Source: Superficieibacter sp. HKU1 (lineage in GTDB: Bacteria > Pseudomonadota > Gammaproteobacteria > Enterobacterales > Enterobacteriaceae). Taken from it: a DNA stretch of 64,000 bases. Numbering within the stretch: the stretch's first letter is position 1; each line of letters begins with the position of its first letter. The translations under genes were made by a program, and so were the position numbers. The notes under the pieces are model-generated. The model was not told where the DNA came from and made no database searches. It saw only the letters and a program-made list of their open reading frames with translations. This document shows positions 7,541 to 16,262 of this stretch, piece by piece. The stretch is taken from contig NZ_CP119754.1 of the NCBI RefSeq assembly GCF_029319185.1, positions 4,030,001 to 4,094,000 on the forward strand, written 5' to 3'.

Positions 7541-8782
7541 GTGAAGAGTTATCTGGTCGGTGGCGCAGTCAGGGACGGGTTATTAGGGCTACCGATTAAA
7601 GACCGGGATTGGGTCGTGGTTGGCGCTACACCGCAGCAAATGCTTGACGCGGGCTACCAGCAGGTAGGCCGCGATTTTCCCGTGTTTCTCCATCCTGAAA
7701 GCCACGAAGAGTACGCGCTGGCCCGTACCGAGCGTAAATCCGGTTCCGGCTACACCGGTTTCACCTGCTACGCCGCCCCGGACGTTACCCTCGAAGACGA
7801 TTTACAGCGTCGCGATTTGACGGTTAACGCACTCGCTCAGGATACCGACGGCACGCTGATCGATCCCTATCACGGGCAGGCGGACCTGCAAAACCGCCTC
7901 CTGCGCCATGTTTCTCCCGCCTTTAGTGAAGATCCGTTACGTGTACTGCGCGTGGCGCGATTCGCCGCCCGCTATGCGCACCTGAGTTTTCGCATCGCCG
8001 ATGAAACGATAGCGTTGATGCGCGAGATGACCGCCGCTGGCGAACTGGAACATCTGACGCCCGAGCGGGTATGGAAAGAGACGGAAGGGGCGCTCGGCAC
8101 GCGTAATCCTCAGGTTTATTTTCAGGTGCTGCGCGACTGCGGCGCATTAAAGGTTCTGTTTCCTGAACTGGATGCATTATTCGGTATCCCCGCCCCGGCA
8201 AAATGGCATCCGGAAATCGACACCGGTATTCATACCCTGATGACGCTTTCAATGGCGGCGATGCTCAGCCCGGCGATTGATGTGCGCTTCGCCACCCTGT
8301 GCCACGATCTCGGCAAGGGTCTGACGCCCAAAGAACTATGGCCACGGCATCACGGTCACGGTCCGGCAGGCGTCCGTCTGGTCAGCGAAATCTGTGCGCG
8401 CCTGCGGGTGCCGAACGACATTCGCGATTTAGCGAAGCTGGTGGCGGAGTATCACGATCTCATCCATACCTTCCCGCTGCTACAGCCCAAAACCATCGTT
8501 AAACTGTTTGACTCTATCGACGCCTGGCGCAAGCCGCAGCGCGTGGAGCAGATCGCTTTAACCAGCGAAGCCGACGTGCGGGGTCGCACCGGGTTTGAAA
8601 GCAATGCGTATCCGCAAGGACGCCAGCTACGCGCCGCATGGGAAGTTGCCCGTGCAGTGCCGGTTAATGAGGTGGTGGAAGCAGGATTTCAGGGACCGGA
8701 GATCAGAGAAGAGTTAACCCGTCGTCGCATCCGGGCCGTGGCCCAGTGGAAAGATAAAAACTGCCCCCAGCCGGAAAGCTGA
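7541..8782 (+). CDS. cca: CCA-adding tRNA nucleotidyltransferase
   Basis: Adds or repairs the 3' CCA of tRNAs. It is 413 residues (412 in E. coli). The N-terminus SYLVGGAVRDGLLGLP is the poly(A) polymerase/CCA head, followed by the DRDWVVVG active-site region, then RRDLTVNALA, and a C-terminal HD phosphohydrolase domain (CHDLGKG, HHGHGPAG). The start is GTG at 7541 behind AGGAGAGG, which places the homologous region at residue 2. An upstream ATG at 7505 would add an unsupported extension. Confidence 0.97.
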   Translation: MKSYLVGGAVRDGLLGLPIKDRDWVVVGATPQQMLDAGYQQVGRDFPVFLHPESHEEYALARTERKSGSGYTGFTCYAAPDVTLEDDLQRRDLTVNALAQDTDGTLIDPYHGQADLQNRLLRHVSPAFSEDPLRVLRVARFAARYAHLSFRIADETIALMREMTAAGELEHLTPERVWKETEGALGTRNPQVYFQVLRDCGALKVLFPELDALFGIPAPAKWHPEIDTGIHTLMTLSMAAMLSPAIDVRFATLCHDLGKGLTPKELWPRHHGHGPAGVRLVSEICARLRVPNDIRDLAKLVAEYHDLIHTFPLLQPKTIVKLFDSIDAWRKPQRVEQIALTSEADVRGRTGFESNAYPQGRQLRAAWEVARAVPVNEVVEAGFQGPEIREELTRRRIRAVAQWKDKNCPQPES

Positions 8783-8792
8783 GGGCCGGATC

Positions 8793-9614
8793 TTACATAA
8801 AGACCGCGTAGACCGCGGCTGCCACGATAAAACGGTAGATGGCGAACGGAATAAACGAAATCCGTTTGATGATATGCAGGAAGGTTTTGATGGCGATCAG
8901 CGCTACAACAAAGGCGGTGATGAAGCCCACGGCAAACATCGGAATATCCGCAACCGATAAAAAGCCGATGCTCTTATAGAGATCCAGCGCGGTGGCGCCC
9001 ATCATCATCGGCACCGCCAGCAGGAACGAGAATTCAGATGCGGCATAGCGGCTGACGCCCATCAGCATCCCGCCGGAGATTGTCGCCCCGGAGCGGGAGA
9101 AACCCGGCCACAGCGCCAGACACTGAAAACAGCCAATCATAAACGCCTGACGATACGTCATGTCGTCCACCCCTACGGCGCGCGGCTCTTTCGGCTTGAG
9201 ACACTCGGCGGCAATCAGTAACAGGCCACCGACGACCAGCGCATACATCACGTTAATCGGGTTAAACAACGATTTAATCGTATCGTGGAATACCAGACCC
9301 AGCACCACCGCCGGGATCATACCGAGAAGGATATGAATGAGGGACAGACGACCCTTGCCAGTCCCTTCATGCTGCGGCTTGCGGCCAAAATGGATGCCAA
9401 TCAGGCCAAACAGACGACGCCAGAACATCACCACCACCGCCAGAATTGAACCTAACTGGATGACCACTTCAAAGGTTTTCGCCGTTTCGTCTTCAAAGCC
9501 CAGCAGGTGGCCGACGATAATCATGTGACCGGTACTGGAAACAGGCAGAAACTCTGTCAATCCTTCGACCACGCCCAATATCGCCGCAATCAGCAGCGAA
9601 TGCATATCGCTCAT
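8793..9614 (-). CDS. uppP: Undecaprenyl-diphosphatase (bacitracin resistance)
   Basis: Recycles undecaprenyl pyrophosphate to the monophosphate carrier used for peptidoglycan and other envelope polymers. It is an integral inner-membrane protein of 273 residues, the same length as E. coli BacA/UppP. Both family signatures are present: GLTEFLPVSSTGH near the N-terminus and PGFSRSGATI in the middle, with about eight hydrophobic segments. It converges on cca with 10 bases between them and lies 90 bases downstream of folB on the same strand. Confidence 0.97.
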   Translation of the reverse strand: MSDMHSLLIAAILGVVEGLTEFLPVSSTGHMIIVGHLLGFEDETAKTFEVVIQLGSILAVVVMFWRRLFGLIGIHFGRKPQHEGTGKGRLSLIHILLGMIPAVVLGLVFHDTIKSLFNPINVMYALVVGGLLLIAAECLKPKEPRAVGVDDMTYRQAFMIGCFQCLALWPGFSRSGATISGGMLMGVSRYAASEFSFLLAVPMMMGATALDLYKSIGFLSVADIPMFAVGFITAFVVALIAIKTFLHIIKRISFIPFAIYRFIVAAAVYAVFM

Positions 9615-9704
9615 CAGGTAAACCCCTAAAAGATAAATGAATGAAACCCAAAATAATCCTGCATTATGACCAGCATTATCGCGCTGCGTTTAATAATACT
9701 TTAT

Positions 9705-10073
9705 TTAAATGTTTTCTTTAGGAATATTGCCACGCTCAATGATTACGCCAACGCTTGCCGCCCGCGCTACCGCCCCCGGCTTACTGACTTTGATGCGCAC
9801 CCACGGTGACGGAAAACGTTCCAGTAGCAGAGTCGCAACTTCTTCCGCGACGCGCTCGACCAGCGCAAAGCGCCCGCCTTCCACATGGCTGACCACCAGC
9901 TCGCTGACGTCGGCGTAGCTCAGACAGTCGGCGACATCATCGCTGGCCGCCGCTTTACGGTTATCCCACGCCATTTCGATATCGAACATGAGCTTTTGTT
10001 CGATAGTTTGCTCCCAGTCATACACGCCAATAGTGGTGATTACCGAAAGTTGCTCTATAAATACAATATCCAT
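9705..10073 (-). CDS. folB: Dihydroneopterin aldolase
   Basis: Converts 7,8-dihydroneopterin to 6-hydroxymethyl-dihydropterin in folate synthesis; a cytosolic homo-octamer in this family. It is 122 residues like E. coli FolB, starting MDIVFIEQLSVITTIGVYDWE. Two ATGs are adjacent. The second (10073) is preferred because the AGG is 5 bases from it but only 2 from the first, and because it aligns with E. coli. Divergent from plsY. Confidence 0.96.
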   Translation of the reverse strand: MDIVFIEQLSVITTIGVYDWEQTIEQKLMFDIEMAWDNRKAAASDDVADCLSYADVSELVVSHVEGGRFALVERVAEEVATLLLERFPSPWVRIKVSKPGAVARAASVGVIIERGNIPKENI

Positions 10074-10177
10074 CATGACCTGCCTTTTTGGCTAAACCGG
10101 ATACCACTTCCGGCGAATTATGCGTATTATCCACAGATGCAGAGAATAAACCGATTTTTTCTAAACGGAACAGCGTT

Positions 10178-10810
10178 ATGAGTGCAATCGCGCCTGGAAT
10201 GATCTTCCTTGCCTACCTTTGCGGCTCAATTTCCAGCGCCATTCTGGTCTGCCGCATTGCAGGTTTACCCGATCCGCGCGATAGCGGTTCCGGTAATCCG
10301 GGGGCGACCAATGTTTTACGAATTGGCGGCAAGGGAGCAGCCGTAACCGTACTGATTTTTGATGTCTTAAAAGGCATGCTGCCGGTCTGGGGCGCGTATG
10401 CGCTGGGCCTTGCGCCTTTCTGGCTGGGGTTAATTGCCATCGCCGCCTGCCTCGGGCACATCTGGCCCGTCTTCTTCCATTTTCGCGGTGGCAAAGGCGT
10501 TGCGACAGCCTTCGGTGCCATTGCGCCTATCGGCTGGGACCTGACCGGCGTGATGGCCGGAACCTGGCTGCTGACAATTTTGCTGAGCGGCTATTCCTCG
10601 CTGGGTGCTATCGTCAGCGCATTGATCGCGCCCTTCTACGTGTGGTGGTTCAGACCGGAGTTTACCTTCCCGGTCTCGATGCTGTCGTGCCTGATCCTGC
10701 TCCGTCATCACGACAACATCCAGCGGCTCTGGCGTCGTCAGGAGACCAAAATCTGGACCCGGCTAAAGAAGAAAAAGCAAAAAGACGCGGATGGCGGTCG
10801 TGATGCCTGA
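10178..10810 (+). CDS. plsY: Glycerol-3-phosphate acyltransferase PlsY
   Basis: Transfers acyl groups from acyl-phosphate to glycerol-3-phosphate, the first step of phospholipid synthesis, in the inner membrane. The 210-residue protein has about five membrane segments and the PlsY motifs SGNPGATNVLR and FRGGKGVATAFG. The start ATG at 10178 aligns with E. coli YgiH (MSAIAPGMI). The C-terminal tail is highly basic (RLKKKKQKDADGG). In E. coli the next locus is ttdR-ttdABT; here a BIME and an MFS-urease block follow. Confidence 0.96.
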   Translation: MSAIAPGMIFLAYLCGSISSAILVCRIAGLPDPRDSGSGNPGATNVLRIGGKGAAVTVLIFDVLKGMLPVWGAYALGLAPFWLGLIAIAACLGHIWPVFFHFRGGKGVATAFGAIAPIGWDLTGVMAGTWLLTILLSGYSSLGAIVSALIAPFYVWWFRPEFTFPVSMLSCLILLRHHDNIQRLWRRQETKIWTRLKKKKQKDADGGRDA

Positions 10811-10918
10811 TGGCGCTTCGCTTATCAGGCCTACAACATTTCCCGACATCATGCCGCCATAAGAAATGACTATCCTTTCGTAGGCCCGGATAAGGCGCAG
10901 CCGCCATCCGGCATTACG
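10806..10918. repeat. BIME: two REP elements
   Basis: Two REP palindromes in opposite orientation: TGCCTGATGGCGCTTCGCTT then ATCAGGCCTACA from about 10806, and GTAGGCCCGGATAAGGCGCA then GCCGCCATCCGGCA near 10880-10915. Typical extragenic elements after plsY; they mark the left edge of the region replaced relative to E. coli. Confidence 0.85.
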
Positions 10919-10975
10919 CCAGCGTCGTTCGTCTGCTTTACCCCTCTTGTTGCCCTCCCGTTATGACTTATAACC

Positions 10976-10996
10976 AAATGTGATTTAGCTCACTTT
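10976..10996. promoter_or_regulatory. CRP-cAMP binding site before the MFS gene
   Basis: AAATGTGATTTAGCTCACTTT contains TGTGA-N6-TCACT, one mismatch from the TGTGA-N6-TCACA core, with A/T flanks. It lies about 60 bases upstream of the MFS start codon. Suggests catabolite control of that transporter. Confidence 0.7.
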
Positions 10997-11047
10997 CTTC
11001 CGCTGGGTACTCTTTCACAACACATCGCCAACACAACTATACAAAAA

Positions 11048-12514
11048 ATGACTGAAATCACTGAATCTGCTGCCGTTGCAACGGCAGGCAATGCCCCTGG
11101 CGGCGACATTAAATGGGTGCGGAACGCCTCCGACGTCACGCAACTGGTGAACACCGGATCGCAGGGACGGGCTAACGCCCGGATCGTCATCGGCATTGCG
11201 CTGGGCGGCATTTTCCTCGACGCTTACGATCTCGGCGCGCTGGCGTTTGGCATCAAAGACATTACCCGCGAGTTCAACCTGACGCCCGCGGGCACCGGAA
11301 TGGTAGCGTCGGCCATCACCTTCGGCGCGATTGTCGGGGCCTTAATTGGCGGTTATCTCACGGATAAAATCGGCCGCTACCGGGTGTTTATGGCCGACAT
11401 GATCTTCTTCGTGGTCGCCGCAATTGCCTGCGCCTTTGCGCCGAACGAATACGCGCTCGCCGGCGCGCGCTTTGTGATGGGATTGGGCGTTGGCATCGAT
11501 CTTCCCGTAGCCATGGCCTTCCTGAGCGAGTTCGCCAGGCTGAAAGGCCCCGGCAACAAAGCCGCCAGCGTCGCCATGTGGTGTCCGACGTGGTACGCCG
11601 CCATCAGCATTTCCTACCTGCTGGTGCTCTTCTTCTATGCCGTTCTGCCGGAAAGCCACAGCGACTGGCTGTGGCGGATCATCCTCGGCTTTGGGGCCAT
11701 TCCCGCGCTGGTGATTATCGCCATTCGCAGCCGCTATATGAGCGAATCTCCGGTGTGGGCGGCAAATCAGGGCAACCTGAAAGAAGCTGCGTCGATACTG
11801 CGCAAGGCTTACAACATTAACGCTCACGTTCCGCAAGATGCGCTGGATCGGCCTGCGCCGGTGGTCAATAAAGCCAGATGGCAAAACTATCTGGATCTGT
11901 TTCGCGGCGTGTATTTACGCCGTACCACGCTGGCCACGCTGCTGTCGGTGGTCTCGTCGTTTGCCTATAACGCCGTGGCGTTTGGTCTGCCGGTGATCAT
12001 CTCCAGCTTCTTCGTACAGTCGATGCTCACCACCATTCTGATTTCGCTGGCGCTGAACCTGCTGTTTGCCTTCGTGGGTGGCCTGCTGGCCGTACGGCTG
12101 GTGCCGCGCTTCGGCGCATGGCGGATGTCGCTCGGCGGCTATGCCTGCCAGCTGATTGCGCTGCTGGTGCTGGCGCTGATTGGCCGACCGGAAGGCGCGG
12201 CGGAAGGGGTGGCGTCAGTCGCGATGCTGGCGCTATTTCTATTTGGTCAGGGGTTTGGACCGGGCGCACATACCATGGCGTTCGCCTCCCTCAGCTACCC
12301 GACTTCGCTGCGCGGCGTCGGCGTGGGTCTTAACCAGACGCTGATGCGCAGCAGCTCTACGTTGTCGCTGTTCCTGTTCCCGCTGCTGGTGGCCTCGCTG
12401 GATACCGCCGTGTTCTGGATCATCGCCCTCGCACCGTTGATTGGTCTGGTGTCGCTACTGGCGATCCGCTGGGAGCCGTCAGGCTACGATATCGACGCCG
12501 AAGATTATCGGTAA
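11048..12514 (+). CDS. MFS transporter, sugar/metabolite porter type
   Basis: A 488-residue inner-membrane protein with 12 predicted membrane segments. The MFS signature GGYLTDKIGRYRVF follows TM2 and a second copy-like region lies after TM8. The layout around DAYDLGALAFG and GLGVGIDLPVAMAFL is that of the YaaU/ShiA-like metabolite:H+ symporter families. A hydrophilic 40-residue N-terminus precedes TM1. No obvious ribosome binding site precedes the ATG. A CRP site is upstream and a clear terminator follows, so it is a unit separate from the urease operon. The substrate cannot be named from sequence. Confidence 0.8.
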   Translation: MTEITESAAVATAGNAPGGDIKWVRNASDVTQLVNTGSQGRANARIVIGIALGGIFLDAYDLGALAFGIKDITREFNLTPAGTGMVASAITFGAIVGALIGGYLTDKIGRYRVFMADMIFFVVAAIACAFAPNEYALAGARFVMGLGVGIDLPVAMAFLSEFARLKGPGNKAASVAMWCPTWYAAISISYLLVLFFYAVLPESHSDWLWRIILGFGAIPALVIIAIRSRYMSESPVWAANQGNLKEAASILRKAYNINAHVPQDALDRPAPVVNKARWQNYLDLFRGVYLRRTTLATLLSVVSSFAYNAVAFGLPVIISSFFVQSMLTTILISLALNLLFAFVGGLLAVRLVPRFGAWRMSLGGYACQLIALLVLALIGRPEGAAEGVASVAMLALFLFGQGFGPGAHTMAFASLSYPTSLRGVGVGLNQTLMRSSSTLSLFLFPLLVASLDTAVFWIIALAPLIGLVSLLAIRWEPSGYDIDAEDYR

Positions 12515-12522
12515 TCTTCCTG

Positions 12523-12550
12523 AAACGGCGCAGAAATGCGCCGTTTTATC
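12523..12550 (+). terminator. Terminator after the MFS gene
   Basis: Perfect 9-bp stem AAACGGCGC / GCGCCGTTT with a 6-base loop, followed by TATC. It lies 9 bases past the stop codon and separates the transporter from ureD. Confidence 0.85.
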
Positions 12551-12558
12551 ATCCATCC

Positions 12559-12604
12559 ATAAGCGACTTGTATGACCGCGTTGATTTCCGCCAGGGCATA
12601 CTAA
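12559..12604 (+). promoter_or_regulatory. NAC-type site and -10 of the urease promoter
   Basis: ATAAGCGACTTGTAT (12559-12573) fits the NAC recognition pattern ATA-N6-TNGTAT. A -10-like TACTAA (12599-12604) has no recognisable -35, as expected for an activator-dependent promoter. The implied start near 12611 places the NAC site centre at about -45. In Klebsiella aerogenes the urease operon is activated by NAC from a similar position during nitrogen limitation. Confidence 0.6.
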
Positions 12605-12634
12605 AACAGTACATCGCGAGCGGACGGATGCAGC

Positions 12635-13462
12635 ATGGTTGTTACCCAGGTCACTGATAAAACGTATAAAGGCTGGCAGGCATCGCTTGCATTGCAGTTT
12701 TGTCATACCGCGGAAAAAACCCTTCTGCGCTCCGCCCGCCACAGCGGTCCGCTCACCGTACAGCGGCCTTTTTATCCTGAAGGCGATACCTGCCATCTCT
12801 ATTTGCTGCACCCTCCCGGCGGAATTGTCGGCGGTGACGAGTTGACGATTACCGTCAGCCTCGATCCTGCAAGCCATGCGCTACTGACGATGCCGGGCGC
12901 GAGCAAATTTTATCGCAGCGGCGGTGCTACCGCCCGGCTGAATCAGCGCTTCGATCTCGCCCCGGACGCCACGCTGGAATGGCTGCCGCAGGATGCGATT
13001 TTCTTCCCCGGTGCGCAGGCCCGCGTGCAAACCGTTTTTCATCTCAGCATCGGTTCTCGCCTGCTGGCGTGGGATCTGCTGTGCCTTGGCCGCCCGGTCA
13101 TCGGCGAGTCTTTTAGCCGGGGGAAACTGGACAACCGGCTGGAAGTGTGGAAAGACGGCGTGCCGCTGCTGATTGAACGTCTGCACCTGGCGGACGGCGA
13201 TCTGTCGCCCGTGGCGAATCACCCCTGGGTCGGCACGCTGCTGTTTTATCCGGCCACTGAAATGCTGCTGGACGCCGTGCGTGAAAGGCTCGCTCCGCTG
13301 GGCGCGTTCGCTGGCGCGACCCTCGTCGACAGCCTTCTGACCGTGCGGTTTCTCAGCGATGACAATTTAATTTGCCTGCGGGCGATGCGCGACATCTGGT
13401 GCTTTATGCGTCCTCACCTGCTGCAAAAACCTCCCGTACTCCCCCGTATCTGGCAGACATAA
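12635..13462 (+). CDS. ureD: Urease accessory protein UreD
   Basis: Scaffold chaperone that binds apo-urease and, with UreF and UreG, delivers nickel and CO2 to the active site. The 275-residue protein has the family features LRSARHSGPLTVQRPFYPEG and LHPPGGIVGGDEL near the N-terminus and ASKFYRS in the middle. First gene of ureDABCEFG, preceded by its own promoter with a NAC site, and 9 bases before ureA. Confidence 0.96.
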   Translation: MVVTQVTDKTYKGWQASLALQFCHTAEKTLLRSARHSGPLTVQRPFYPEGDTCHLYLLHPPGGIVGGDELTITVSLDPASHALLTMPGASKFYRSGGATARLNQRFDLAPDATLEWLPQDAIFFPGAQARVQTVFHLSIGSRLLAWDLLCLGRPVIGESFSRGKLDNRLEVWKDGVPLLIERLHLADGDLSPVANHPWVGTLLFYPATEMLLDAVRERLAPLGAFAGATLVDSLLTVRFLSDDNLICLRAMRDIWCFMRPHLLQKPPVLPRIWQT

Positions 13463-13471
13463 GAGACTCCT

Positions 13472-13774
13472 ATGGAATTGACGCCGAGAGAAAAAGATAA
13501 GCTGCTGTTATTTACCGCCGCGCTTGTGGCGGAAAGACGCCTCGCCCGCGGCCTGAAGCTTAACTATCCGGAAGCCGTGGCGCTGATCAGCGCCTTTATT
13601 ATGGAAGGCGCGCGCGACGGCAAAAGCGTGGCGGCGCTGATGGAAGACGGACGTCATGTGCTGACCCGCGATCAGGTGATGGAAGGCATTCCGGAGATGA
13701 TCCCCGACATCCAGGTCGAGGCTACCTTCCCGGACGGATCGAAGCTGGTCACCGTCCATCATCCGATTATCTGA
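13472..13774 (+). CDS. ureA: Urease gamma subunit
   Basis: Smallest structural subunit of the cytosolic nickel enzyme urease (urea to ammonia and carbamate). It is 100 residues, the same as Klebsiella UreA, beginning MELTPREKDKLLLFTAALVA. AGAGACTCCT precedes the ATG; ureB follows after 9 bases. Confidence 0.98.
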   Translation: MELTPREKDKLLLFTAALVAERRLARGLKLNYPEAVALISAFIMEGARDGKSVAALMEDGRHVLTRDQVMEGIPEMIPDIQVEATFPDGSKLVTVHHPII

Positions 13775-13783
13775 GGAGGAAAT

Positions 13784-14104
13784 ATGATCCCAGGCGAGTA
13801 CAGGATCCAGTCCGGCGACATTGAGATTAACGTTGGCCGTCCGACGCTGACAGTGATTGTCGAAAACCACGGCGATCGGCCAATTCAGGTGGGATCGCAT
13901 TATCATTTTTACGAGGTCAATCCGGCGCTGAAGTTCGATCGCGAATCCTGCAAAGGTTATCGATTGAATATAGCCTCGGGTACGGCAGTACGTTTTGAAC
14001 CCGGGCAAAAGCGCGACGTAATGCTGGTCGCCGTCGCCGGTGCGCGACGCATATTCGGCTTTCGCGGTGACGTGATGGATAGCCTGGAGGCCGATCATGA
14101 CTAA
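13784..14104 (+). CDS. ureB: Urease beta subunit
   Basis: Structural urease subunit of 106 residues, with the PGE start, then VENHGDRPIQVGSHYHFYEV and IASGTAVRFEPG motifs of the family. A strong GAGGAAAT ribosome binding site precedes it. Its last 8 bases overlap the start of ureC, suggesting translational coupling. Confidence 0.98.
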   Translation: MIPGEYRIQSGDIEINVGRPTLTVIVENHGDRPIQVGSHYHFYEVNPALKFDRESCKGYRLNIASGTAVRFEPGQKRDVMLVAVAGARRIFGFRGDVMDSLEADHD

Positions 14105-15800
14105 GATTTCTCGTCAGGCCTGGGCCGATATGTTCGGTCCCACTACCGGTGACAAAGTGCGGCTGGCGGACAGCGAACTGTGGATCGAGGTGGAGAAGGA
14201 CTTCACCACGCCCGGCGAAGAGGTGAAATTCGGCGGTGGCAAGGTGATCCGCGACGGCATGGGTCAGGGACAAATGCCCGCCAGCGAGTGCGTGGATCTG
14301 GTGCTGACCAACGCGCTGATTATCGATCACTGGGGGATCGTCAAAGCGGATATCGGCGTTAAAGACGGTCGGATCTTTGCGATCGGCAAAGCCGGTAATC
14401 CGGATATTCAGCCTGATGTGACGATCCCGATTGGGGTGGCGACGGAGGTGATCGCCGCTGAAGGGAAGATCGTCACCGCAGGCGGTGTGGATACGCATAT
14501 TCACTGGATCTGTCCGCAGCAGGCTGAGGAAGCGCTGATCTCCGGCGTGACCACCATGATCGGCGGTGGCACCGGTCCGGCGGCGGGGACGAATGCCACG
14601 ACCTGTACCCCCGGCCCGTGGTACATCGCCCGTATGCTCCAGGCGGCGGATGCGCTGCCGGTCAACATTGGCCTGCTTGGTAAAGGCAACGGCTCAAACC
14701 CGGAAACCCTGCGCGAGCAGGTAGCGGCGGGGGCGATCGGCCTGAAAATCCATGAAGACTGGGGCGCGACGCCCGCCGCGATTAATTGCTCGCTGACCGT
14801 CGCCGACGAGATGGATGTTCAGGTGGCGCTGCACAGCGACACGCTTAATGAGTCCGGCTTCGTTGAAGATACGCTGGCGGCGATAGGCGATCGCACCATC
14901 CATACCTTTCATACCGAAGGCGCGGGCGGCGGCCACGCGCCGGATATTATCACCGCCTGCGCACACCCCAATATTCTGCCCTCTTCCACCAACCCGACGC
15001 TGCCGTATACCGTCAATACCATCGACGAACATCTCGATATGCTGATGGTCTGCCATCATCTTGACCCGGATATTGCCGAGGACGTGGCGTTTGCCGAGTC
15101 GCGCATCCGCCGGGAGACCATCGCCGCTGAAGATGTACTGCACGATGTCGGCGCGTTCTCGCTGACGTCGTCGGACTCGCAGGCCATGGGACGCGTCGGT
15201 GAAGTGATCCTGCGTACCTGGCAGGTAGCGCACCGAATGAAGGTTCAACGCGGCGCGCTGCCCGAAGAGACGGGCGATAACGATAATTTCCGCGTGAAGC
15301 GCTATATCGCCAAATACACCATTAACCCGGCGCTGACCCACGGAATCGCTCATGAAGTCGGCTCGGTCGAAGCGGGGAAACTGGCGGATCTGGTGGTCTG
15401 GTCGCCTGCCTTTTTTGGCGTTAAACCGGCGACGATTGTGAAAGGCGGGATGATTGCCGCCGCGCCGATGGGCGATATCAACGCCTCGATCCCCACGCCG
15501 CAGCCGGTGCACTACCGGCCGATGTTCGGCGCGCTGGGGGCCGCACGTCACGCCTGCCGGATGACGTTTATTTCGCAGGCGGCGCAGGCCGCCAGTATTC
15601 CGCAGCAGCTGAATTTGCAGAGCAGCATCGGCATGGTGAAAGGCTGCCGGACGGTGAAAAAGCGCGACATGATCCACAACCATCTGCAACCTAACATTAC
15701 CGTTGATGCCCAGACCTACGAGGTACGCATTGACGGGGAACTCATTACCAGCGAGCCGGCGGACGTGCTGCCAATGGCACAACGCTATTTTCTGTTTTAA
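14097..15800 (+). CDS. ureC: Urease alpha subunit (catalytic)
   Basis: Catalytic subunit of 567 residues, exactly the Klebsiella length, so its numbering carries over. The nickel ligands His134 and His136 are in DTHIHWI, the carbamylated lysine is in GLKIHEDWG (Lys217, His219), and the mobile-flap histidine is in MVCHHL (His320). Nothing is missing from the active site. It overlaps ureB by 8 bases and is followed after 9 bases by ureE. Confidence 0.99.
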   Translation: MTKISRQAWADMFGPTTGDKVRLADSELWIEVEKDFTTPGEEVKFGGGKVIRDGMGQGQMPASECVDLVLTNALIIDHWGIVKADIGVKDGRIFAIGKAGNPDIQPDVTIPIGVATEVIAAEGKIVTAGGVDTHIHWICPQQAEEALISGVTTMIGGGTGPAAGTNATTCTPGPWYIARMLQAADALPVNIGLLGKGNGSNPETLREQVAAGAIGLKIHEDWGATPAAINCSLTVADEMDVQVALHSDTLNESGFVEDTLAAIGDRTIHTFHTEGAGGGHAPDIITACAHPNILPSSTNPTLPYTVNTIDEHLDMLMVCHHLDPDIAEDVAFAESRIRRETIAAEDVLHDVGAFSLTSSDSQAMGRVGEVILRTWQVAHRMKVQRGALPEETGDNDNFRVKRYIAKYTINPALTHGIAHEVGSVEAGKLADLVVWSPAFFGVKPATIVKGGMIAAAPMGDINASIPTPQPVHYRPMFGALGAARHACRMTFISQAAQAASIPQQLNLQSSIGMVKGCRTVKKRDMIHNHLQPNITVDAQTYEVRIDGELITSEPADVLPMAQRYFLF

Positions 15801-15809
15801 GGAGTCGCT

Positions 15810-16262
15810 ATGCTCTATTTAACCACGCGGATTGACGTCCCCGCCCGGATTACGGCGACGGTAACGCTCCCCATCGACGTGCGGGTGAAAAGCCGGGCCA
15901 GAGTGACGCTCAGCGACGGGCGCGAAGCCGGGCTGATGCTGCCGCGCGGCTTGCTGCTGCGCGGCGGCGATGTCCTCAGCAGCGACGACGGCCTGGAAAG
16001 GGTTGAAGTGATCGCCGCCGATGAACCGGTCTCCGTCGTGCGCTGCGACGATCCTTTCCTGCTCGCCAGAGCCTGTTATCACCTCGGCAACCGCCATGTT
16101 CCGTTGCAGATCCTGCCGGGCGAACTGCGCTACCACCACGATCACGTGCTGGACGATATGCTGCGCCAGTTCGCGCTGGACGTTACGTTTGCTCAGGTGC
16201 CGTTTGAGCCGGAGGCCGGGGCATATTCCGGCGAAGCCCACGCACATTCGCACGCGCACTAA
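15810..16262 (+). CDS. ureE: Urease accessory protein UreE (nickel metallochaperone)
   Basis: Carries nickel to the urease maturation complex. 150 residues with an N-terminal peptide-binding domain and a C-terminal metal-binding domain. The C-terminus reads GEAHAHSHAH, a short histidine-rich tail of four histidines, whereas the Klebsiella aerogenes tail has about ten. The conserved metal-binding domain histidine region (RYHHDHVLD) is present. ureF starts directly after the stop codon. Confidence 0.95.
   Translation: MLYLTTRIDVPARITATVTLPIDVRVKSRARVTLSDGREAGLMLPRGLLLRGGDVLSSDDGLERVEVIAADEPVSVVRCDDPFLLARACYHLGNRHVPLQILPGELRYHHDHVLDDMLRQFALDVTFAQVPFEPEAGAYSGEAHAHSHAH

Noticed and set aside
14694..15782. 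Long open frame (362 codons) on the strand opposite ureC
   Set aside because: ureC is complete, with all catalytic residues, on the plus strand. The opposite frame has no recognisable family and is a by-product of codon bias.
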